A stretch of 64,000 nt of DNA from Micromonospora lutea (GTDB lineage: Bacteria > Actinomycetota > Actinomycetes > Mycobacteriales > Micromonosporaceae). Position 1 is the first letter of the stretch. Each line of letters opens with the position of its first letter. Both the position numbers and the translations under genes were made by a program. Below the pieces are notes generated by a model, which was given only the letters and a program-made list of their open reading frames with translations, did no database searches and was not told where the DNA came from. Below are positions 59,621 through 64,000 of this stretch, piece after piece. The stretch spans positions 29,926 through 93,925 of the forward strand of contig NZ_BOPB01000022.1 in NCBI RefSeq assembly GCF_016863535.1, written 5' to 3'.

Positions 59621-60769
59621 TCAGGCCGGGCCTTCGCCCCGGGTCTGTCGTGCCACGTCCATCACCACATCCTCCAACTGTCCGGTCCGGGCGTACACCG
59701 AACGCTGCCGGGCGGCGCCGCTGCCGTGCCGACGCAGCCCTTCCAACAGGCTAATTACCTCGGCGAGGTCGCCGTGTCGTTCCAGGGCCGGCCCGAGCCG
59801 CCCGACGAGCTGGTGCAGCACGTCCCACGCCGGCCGCAGCTCGCCGCTGGACAGGTCGACCGCTTCTCCCTCCAGCCCGTCGTGGGCGGCCCGCCAGTGC
59901 GCGCCCACCAGCAGGTGATGGTCGGTCGGCAGCGGTGGCCGCCCGGCGGCGATGTCGTCGAGCGCGGTGGCCACCAGCCCACGGACCAGCGCGGCGACCA
60001 GGATCGCGTCGTCGACTGTCGGGCAGACGTCTCCGATGCGCAGTTCCACCGTCGGATATTTGGCCGACAACCGGGCGTACCAGTAGAGCATTCCCTCGTC
60101 GAGCATCACGCCGCTGCCGATTAGCTGACGGATCAGCCGTTGGTAGTGATCGTGGGAGACCAGGTAGGGCGTCGGCGCGACCGAGGGCCAGCGTTCCCAC
60201 TCGACCGACCGCCAGCTGGCGTAGCCGGTGTCCACGCCCCGGGAGAACGGCGAGTTGGCGGTGATCGCGTGCAGGATCGGCAGCCACGGTCGTACGTGGT
60301 TGAGCACCTGCACGCCGGCGTCAGGGTCCGGTACTCCGACGTGGACGTGCATTCCGTTGTTGCCCGGCCCGGGCACCAGGAGCCGGTACCGGGCGAGCAT
60401 CCGATCGAAGCGGGGCTTGTCGACCACCGGGGGCACCGGTCCGTCGACCGGCCCGGTGCCGATCGCGAGCAACCGGGCACCGGCCCGCTCGGCGGCGTCG
60501 GCGAGTGCGGAGCGGAGCAGGCCGAGGGAGTGCCGGATGGAGGAGAGCTCCAACCCGGGTGGGCTGCCGATCTCGATCTGACTGGTCTGGAACTCCCGTT
60601 CGACCTGTCCTCGCAGCTCGGCGGGGACCTGCTCCAGCACCGCCTCGACAGCGGGGATCGCGACCCCGCTGTCCGGGTCGACGAGTAGGAACTCCTCCTC
60701 GACACCCACGGTGAGCAGGTCGGTCGACTCGACCGGGTGAGCTGGGGCCGTTGCCGCCTGCCTGGACAT
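59621..60769 (-). CDS. ybdK: YbdK-type glutamate-cysteine-ligase-like carboxylate-amine ligase
   Basis: This 382-residue GCS2-family member has VGVEEEFLLVDP (Glu-rich nucleotide/metal site), NGMHVHVGVPDPDAG and YPTVELRIGDVCPT. In E. coli the YbdK family has weak glutamate-cysteine ligase activity; EgtA-like roles in ergothioneine synthesis are an alternative, though the EgtB-EgtD partners are not nearby. The ATG at 60769 is preceded by GGTGG. Situated just upstream of the CoA-disulfide-reductase-like gene. Confidence 0.85.
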   Translation of the reverse strand: MSRQAATAPAHPVESTDLLTVGVEEEFLLVDPDSGVAIPAVEAVLEQVPAELRGQVEREFQTSQIEIGSPPGLELSSIRHSLGLLRSALADAAERAGARLLAIGTGPVDGPVPPVVDKPRFDRMLARYRLLVPGPGNNGMHVHVGVPDPDAGVQVLNHVRPWLPILHAITANSPFSRGVDTGYASWRSVEWERWPSVAPTPYLVSHDHYQRLIRQLIGSGVMLDEGMLYWYARLSAKYPTVELRIGDVCPTVDDAILVAALVRGLVATALDDIAAGRPPLPTDHHLLVGAHWRAAHDGLEGEAVDLSSGELRPAWDVLHQLVGRLGPALERHGDLAEVISLLEGLRRHGSGAARQRSVYARTGQLEDVVMDVARQTRGEGPA

Positions 60770-60909
60770 GACTACCACCGTCCACTCCTGCCGGTGGCGG
60801 TCCGTCCGCACCGGGTCGGCGGGCAATTACCCCGGGTGGTGGCACCGGGAAACGCGCACCGTGGTCGACGGGCCGTATCCGGTGGCCGGACGGATCGTAT
60901 CGATCGACA

Positions 60910-60938
60910 TTGACAACTGCCCGAGTGGGACGTACAAC
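60910..60938 (+). promoter_or_regulatory. Consensus -35/-10 promoter for the GH16 gene
   Basis: TTGACA (60910-60915), a 17-nt spacer and TACAAC (60933-60938) make a near-consensus housekeeping promoter, unusual for this GC-rich window. Transcription would begin near 60945, inside the palindromic operator. Confidence 0.75.
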
Positions 60939-60941
60939 TCC

Positions 60942-60959
60942 TGAGAGAGCGCTCTCTCA
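60942..60959. promoter_or_regulatory. 18-bp palindromic operator, LacI/CebR type
   Basis: TGAGAGAGCGCTCTCTCA is a perfect palindrome overlapping the expected start of transcription. It has the central GAGCGCTC of CebR/CelR operators (TGGGAGCGCTCCCA) that repress cellulase and glucanase genes until oligosaccharide binds. Regulator gene not in the window. Confidence 0.7.
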
Positions 60960-60983
60960 CCCGTCCCCGCAGAGAGGCACGTC

Positions 60984-62408
60984 ATGACACCTGCCCCGGC
61001 GGCACCTGCCGCCCTGCCTGCGCGACGCCGGCTGCCGCTGGCGTTGGCCCTCCTCACCGCCGTCACCACCGTCCTGGCCGGGCTCAGCACGACCGCGGAC
61101 GCCGCCGTACCGCCGCCCCCGTCGGGCTGGAGCCTGGTGTGGAGCGACGACTTCACCGGCGCCGCCGGCACCCTGCCGTCGTCCGGCAACTGGATCATCG
61201 ACACCGGCACCAGCTACCCGGGCGGACCGCCCAACTGGGGCACCGGCGAGATCCAGACGTACACGAACAGCACCGCCAACGTCAGCCACGACGGCGCGGG
61301 CAACCTCCGGATCACCCCGCTGCGTGACAGCGCCGGCCGCTGGACCTCGGCCCGTATCGAGACCGTCCGCAGCAACTTCAAGGCCCCGGCCGGTGGGGTG
61401 CTGGCCATCGAGGGGCGCATTCAGATGCCCAACGTCACCGGCGCCGCCGCGTCGGGATACTGGCCGGCGTTCTGGGCGCTCGGTTCGCCCTACCGGGGCA
61501 ACTACCACAACTGGCCGGGCATCGGCGAGTTCGACGTGATGGAGAACGTCAACGGACTCAACACGGTCTGGGGTGTGCTGCACTGCGGCGTCGCTCCGGG
61601 CGGCCCCTGCGACGAGTTCAACGGCATCGGTGCCTCCCGGGCCTGCCCCGGCAGCACCTGTCAGTCGGCGTTCCACACCTACCGGTTCGAGTGGGACGCC
61701 TCGGTCAGCCCGCAGCAGTTGCGCTGGTACGTCGACGGCCAGCTCTACCACACGGTGAGCCAGAGCCGGGTCGGTGAGCCGTACTGGTCGCAGATGACCA
61801 GTCACGCCGGTTACTTCCTGCTGCTGAACGTGGCGATGGGCGGAGCCTTCCCGGACGGGGTCGCGGGCAGCGCCACGCCCACCTCGGCCACCGTGCCCGG
61901 CCGTCCGATGCTGGTCGACTACGTGGCCGTCTACAGCCGGGGCGGGGGCAGCACTCCGCCGCCCACGACGCCGCCGCCGACCACGCCGCCGCCGAGCGGG
62001 GCGCGGGACGCCTACGCGACCATTCAGGCGGAGTCCTTCAACGCCCAGAACGGCGTGATCGTCGAGACCTGCTCCGAGGGCGGGCAGAACATCGGGGCGC
62101 TGCGCAACGGCGACTGGGTCCGCTTCGACAACGTGGAGTTCGGCACCAGCGGTCCGCGCGACTTCGTGGCCCGGGTCGCCTCGGGCGCGGCGGCCGGCGT
62201 CAGCGGCCTGGTGGAGGTACGGGTGGAGAGCCCGACCAGCGCACCGATCGGCAGTTTCGCCATCGCCAACACCGGCGGTTGGCAGAGCTGGCGTTCGGTG
62301 CCCGGCAACGTCTCCAGCGTGACCGGACGCCGCACCGTCTACCTCACCTTCAGCAGCGGCCAGCCCAACGACTTCGTCAACGTCAACTGGTTCCACTTCC
62401 GCCGCTGA
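60984..62408 (+). CDS. Secreted GH16 beta-glucanase with CBM6
   Basis: The 474-residue precursor has a signal peptide (about 1-40, ending near TTADA). The GH16 beta-jelly-roll domain (about 45-310) carries the active-site motif GEFDVMEN (Glu 181 and Glu 186 with Asp between). A Pro/Thr linker (about 318-338) and a C-terminal CBM6 (about 340-474; YATIQAESF, NGDWVRFDNVEFG, GGWQSWRSV, NVNWFHF) follow. Likely cleaves beta-1,3(1,4)-glucan or laminarin. Expression should be under the palindromic operator upstream. Confidence 0.93.
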   Translation: MTPAPAAPAALPARRRLPLALALLTAVTTVLAGLSTTADAAVPPPPSGWSLVWSDDFTGAAGTLPSSGNWIIDTGTSYPGGPPNWGTGEIQTYTNSTANVSHDGAGNLRITPLRDSAGRWTSARIETVRSNFKAPAGGVLAIEGRIQMPNVTGAAASGYWPAFWALGSPYRGNYHNWPGIGEFDVMENVNGLNTVWGVLHCGVAPGGPCDEFNGIGASRACPGSTCQSAFHTYRFEWDASVSPQQLRWYVDGQLYHTVSQSRVGEPYWSQMTSHAGYFLLLNVAMGGAFPDGVAGSATPTSATVPGRPMLVDYVAVYSRGGGSTPPPTTPPPTTPPPSGARDAYATIQAESFNAQNGVIVETCSEGGQNIGALRNGDWVRFDNVEFGTSGPRDFVARVASGAAAGVSGLVEVRVESPTSAPIGSFAIANTGGWQSWRSVPGNVSSVTGRRTVYLTFSSGQPNDFVNVNWFHFRR

Positions 62409-62410
62409 GG

Positions 62411-62469
62411 TGCAAGGAAGGGCCCCCTATTAACGCCTGCGGTAGAGGAGGGGGCCCTTCCTAACGGTC
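62411..62469. repeat. Inverted intergenic repeat with terminator-like hairpin
   Basis: Arms AGGAAGGGCCCCCT (62416-62429) and its exact inverse (62450-62463) flank a 20-nt loop; each arm is followed by TAACG-type sequence (ATTAACG and CCTAACG). It lies between the GH16 and GH18 genes and shares its left half with 13286-13314. Such repeats are, as I recall, widespread in Micromonospora intergenic DNA; it may also serve as terminator for GH16. Confidence 0.7.
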
Positions 62470-62479
62470 AGGTCGCCCT

Positions 62480-62508
62480 GGACAGAAACAGTTAACAGTC
62501 TTAATAAT
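62480..62508 (+). promoter_or_regulatory. Promoter of chitinase gene with AACAGT direct repeat
   Basis: TGGACA (62480-62485), a 17-nt spacer and TAATAA (62503-62508) form a strong -35/-10 pair. Two AACAGT copies (62488 and 62495) lie in the spacer, a possible operator. Expected leader length is about 43 nt. Confidence 0.65.
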
Positions 62509-62557
62509 GGGCGCCAGGTCGACATCCATGGATTCATCTCCCGGGCTGGAGGGGCAC

Positions 62558-63982
62558 ATGAAACGGTCCAGAACGCTGATGCTGGCGGTGATCGGCGCGC
62601 TGGCCGCCGCGATCGGTGCGGTCGGGTTGGCGCCGGCCGCGTACGCCGCCGGAGTCACCGCGAGCTTCGTCAAGACCTCCGACTGGGGCTCGGGCTGGGA
62701 GGGCAAGTACACGATCACCAACGGTGGCGGCACCACGGTCAACGGCTGGAGCCTCACCTTCGACCTGCCCGCCGGCACCACGGTCGGCACCTACTGGGAC
62801 GCGCTGCTGACCTCCAGCGGCCAGCGGTACACCTTCACCAACCGCACCTGGAACGGCGCCATCGCACCCGGCGCCTCAGTCTCCTTCGGCTTCCTCGGCA
62901 GTGGCTCCGGCGTACCGGCGAACTGCCGGCTCAACGGCGCGGCCTGCGCGGGCGGCAGCACCCCGCCGCCAACGACCCCGCCACCCACCACGCCCCCTCC
63001 GACGACCCCGCCGCCGACCACGCCCCCTCCGACGACCCCGCCGCCGACCACGCCCCCTCCGACGACCCCGCCGCCGACCACCGGGTTGCCGAAGCACATC
63101 CTGACCGGCTACTGGCACAACTTCGACAATGCGGCCGTAGAGCTGCGGCTGCGTGACGTACCCAGCGAGTATGACCTGGTGGCGGTCGCCTTCGCGGACG
63201 CGACCGGCACTCCCGGCGCGGTCGGCTTCGCCATCGACCCCGGCCTGTCCGCCTCGCTGGGCGGGTACACCGACGCCGAGTTCTCCGCAGACGTGCGGAC
63301 TCTTCAGAGTCGCGGTAAGAAGGTGATCATCTCGGTGGGCGGCGAGACCGGCCGCGTCGTGGTCAACAGCTCGGCGTCCGCGGTGGCCTTCGCCGACAGC
63401 GTGTACGCCCTGATCCAGCGGTACGGTTTCGACGGCGTCGACATCGACCTGGAGAACGGGTTGAACCCGACGTACATGGCGCAGGCCCTGCGGTCACTGC
63501 GGTCGAAGGTGGGCAGCGGGCTGATCATTGCGATGGCGCCGCAGACCATCGACATGCAGAACCCGGCGAGCAGCTACTTCAAGCTGGCGTTGGACATCAA
63601 GGACATCCTGACCGTGGTGAACACCCAGTTCTACAACTCCGGGGCGATGCTCGGCTGTGACAACAACTCCGCGTACGCCCAGGGAACGGTCAACTTCATC
63701 GTCGCGCTGGCCTGCATCCAGTTGGAGGCGGGGCTGCGCCCCGACCAGGTCGGGCTCGGCCTGCCGGCCGGACCGGGTGCGGCCGGTGGCGGCATAGTCT
63801 CGCCCAGCGTGGTCAACGCCGCCCTGGACTGCCTGACCCGGGGTACCAACTGCGGCAGCTTCCGCCCGCCGCGCACCTACCCCGGCCTGCGCGGCGCCAT
63901 GACCTGGTCCATCAACTGGGACGTCACCCACAACAACACCTTCGCCCGAACCGTATCCCCCCACCTCCCCACCCTCCCCTAA
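62558..63982 (+). CDS. Secreted GH18 chitinase with N-terminal CBM2
   Basis: The 474-residue precursor starts MKRSRTLMLAVIGALAAAIG (signal peptide ending AYAA, about 30). A CBM2 domain (about 31-130; WGSGWEGKYTITNGG, TFTNRTWNGAIAPG) is followed by a Pro/Thr linker of repeated TTPPP units (about 138-178). The GH18 catalytic domain (about 180-474) has FDGVDIDLENG (catalytic Glu 298, DxxDxDxE) and KKVIISVGGE. The stop is close to the window end. GGAGGGG precedes the ATG. Likely substrate is chitin, anchored by the cellulose/chitin-binding module. Confidence 0.94.
   Translation: MKRSRTLMLAVIGALAAAIGAVGLAPAAYAAGVTASFVKTSDWGSGWEGKYTITNGGGTTVNGWSLTFDLPAGTTVGTYWDALLTSSGQRYTFTNRTWNGAIAPGASVSFGFLGSGSGVPANCRLNGAACAGGSTPPPTTPPPTTPPPTTPPPTTPPPTTPPPTTPPPTTPPPTTGLPKHILTGYWHNFDNAAVELRLRDVPSEYDLVAVAFADATGTPGAVGFAIDPGLSASLGGYTDAEFSADVRTLQSRGKKVIISVGGETGRVVVNSSASAVAFADSVYALIQRYGFDGVDIDLENGLNPTYMAQALRSLRSKVGSGLIIAMAPQTIDMQNPASSYFKLALDIKDILTVVNTQFYNSGAMLGCDNNSAYAQGTVNFIVALACIQLEAGLRPDQVGLGLPAGPGAAGGGIVSPSVVNAALDCLTRGTNCGSFRPPRTYPGLRGAMTWSINWDVTHNNTFARTVSPHLPTLP
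62967..63080 (+). repeat. Tandem 15-bp repeats encoding the TTPPP linker
   Basis: In-frame repeats of the type ACSACSCCSCCSCCS give eight consecutive TTPPP units. The copies are nearly identical at the DNA level, so the number may vary between strains through slippage. A shorter set occurs in the GH16 linker near 61955-61995. Confidence 0.8.
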
Positions 63983-64000
63983 CACCACCCCCACCCACCC

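Noticed and set aside
62411..62508. DasR site near the chitinase gene
   Set aside because: No match to the DasR consensus (ACTGGTCTAGACCACT) could be found; the AACAGT direct repeat is unrelated.
62967..63080. Regular repeats resembling a CRISPR array
   Set aside because: They are contiguous 15-bp units encoding the TTPPP linker in frame; there are no unique spacers and no cas genes.
1..64000. tRNA, rRNA and prophage or integrative element genes
   Set aside because: Intergenic regions were read for cloverleaf-like features, integrase, transposase and phage motifs; none was recognised, though a tRNA scan was not run.

Overview
The window is chromosomal DNA of a very GC-rich actinomycete. The best fit is Micromonospora or a close Micromonosporaceae relative. 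The reasons are a strong G/C third-position bias, many GTG starts, WhiB1, nickel superoxide dismutase, a fused 2-oxoglutarate dehydrogenase/acyltransferase, an MprAB-PepD cluster, and short intergenic foldback repeats of a kind I associate with that genus from memory. I see no tRNA, rRNA, CRISPR array, transposase, integrase or prophage gene. Apart from one frameshifted gene and some repeats the region is ordinary core and near-core chromosome.

Layout. (1) 1-4.5 kb: a partial gene, a SIS-domain sugar isomerase, a PdtaS-like histidine kinase and a membrane glycosyltransferase. (2) 4.6-8.2 kb: a sulfate assimilation operon (leader peptide, siroheme sulfite reductase, 53-aa zinc ribbon, APS reductase, sirohydrochlorin chelatase). 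(3) 8.2-16 kb: whiB1 with a structured upstream region, a lipid kinase, an orphan RsbW-like protein, divergent sodN/sodX, malic enzyme, an oxidoreductase, a foldback element and a lipoprotein hydrolase. (4) 15.7-29.7 kb: pta-ackA, a fused polysaccharide deacetylase/glycosyltransferase, a GH6 lipoprotein, kgd and an ABC exporter. (5) 29.7-45.8 kb: a hotdog protein, an ornithine-lipid pair (olsB-olsA), mprA-mprB-pepD, a BON protein, a GT4, a Ser/Thr kinase, a patatin/acyltransferase pair, cutA and a 1189-aa polytopic membrane protein. (6) 45.8-53 kb: a ribbon-helix-helix protein, a DUF4097 protein with a DrrAB-type ABC pair, pterin dehydratase plus FHA protein, and ddaH-rocD. (7) 53-60.8 kb: a membrane protein, SDR, Nei-type glycosylase, an APH-like kinase, a WGR/beta-propeller gene with a frameshift, a CoA-disulfide-reductase-like enzyme and a YbdK-type ligase. 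(8) 61-64 kb: two secreted polysaccharidases, GH16-CBM6 and CBM2-GH18, each behind a recognisable promoter.

Functional themes are sulfur assimilation, acetate/central carbon metabolism (kgd, malic enzyme, pta-ackA), envelope stress and lipid remodelling (MprAB-PepD beside ornithine-lipid genes and several acyltransferases), and secreted polysaccharide hydrolysis. At least twelve genes have a -10-like hexamer 6-7 nt before the start codon and no Shine-Dalgarno, suggesting widespread leaderless transcripts. Strong hairpins separate many convergent or tandem units.

I did not find a clear novel multi-gene system. The observations most worth following are: the foldback element at 14.3-14.5 kb, the leader peptide before sulfite reductase, the CRP-like site and dyads upstream of whiB1, a motif shared by the mprA and pepD promoters, the repeated GTGCCA motif before the ribbon-helix-helix gene, and the single-base frameshift in the WGR gene.
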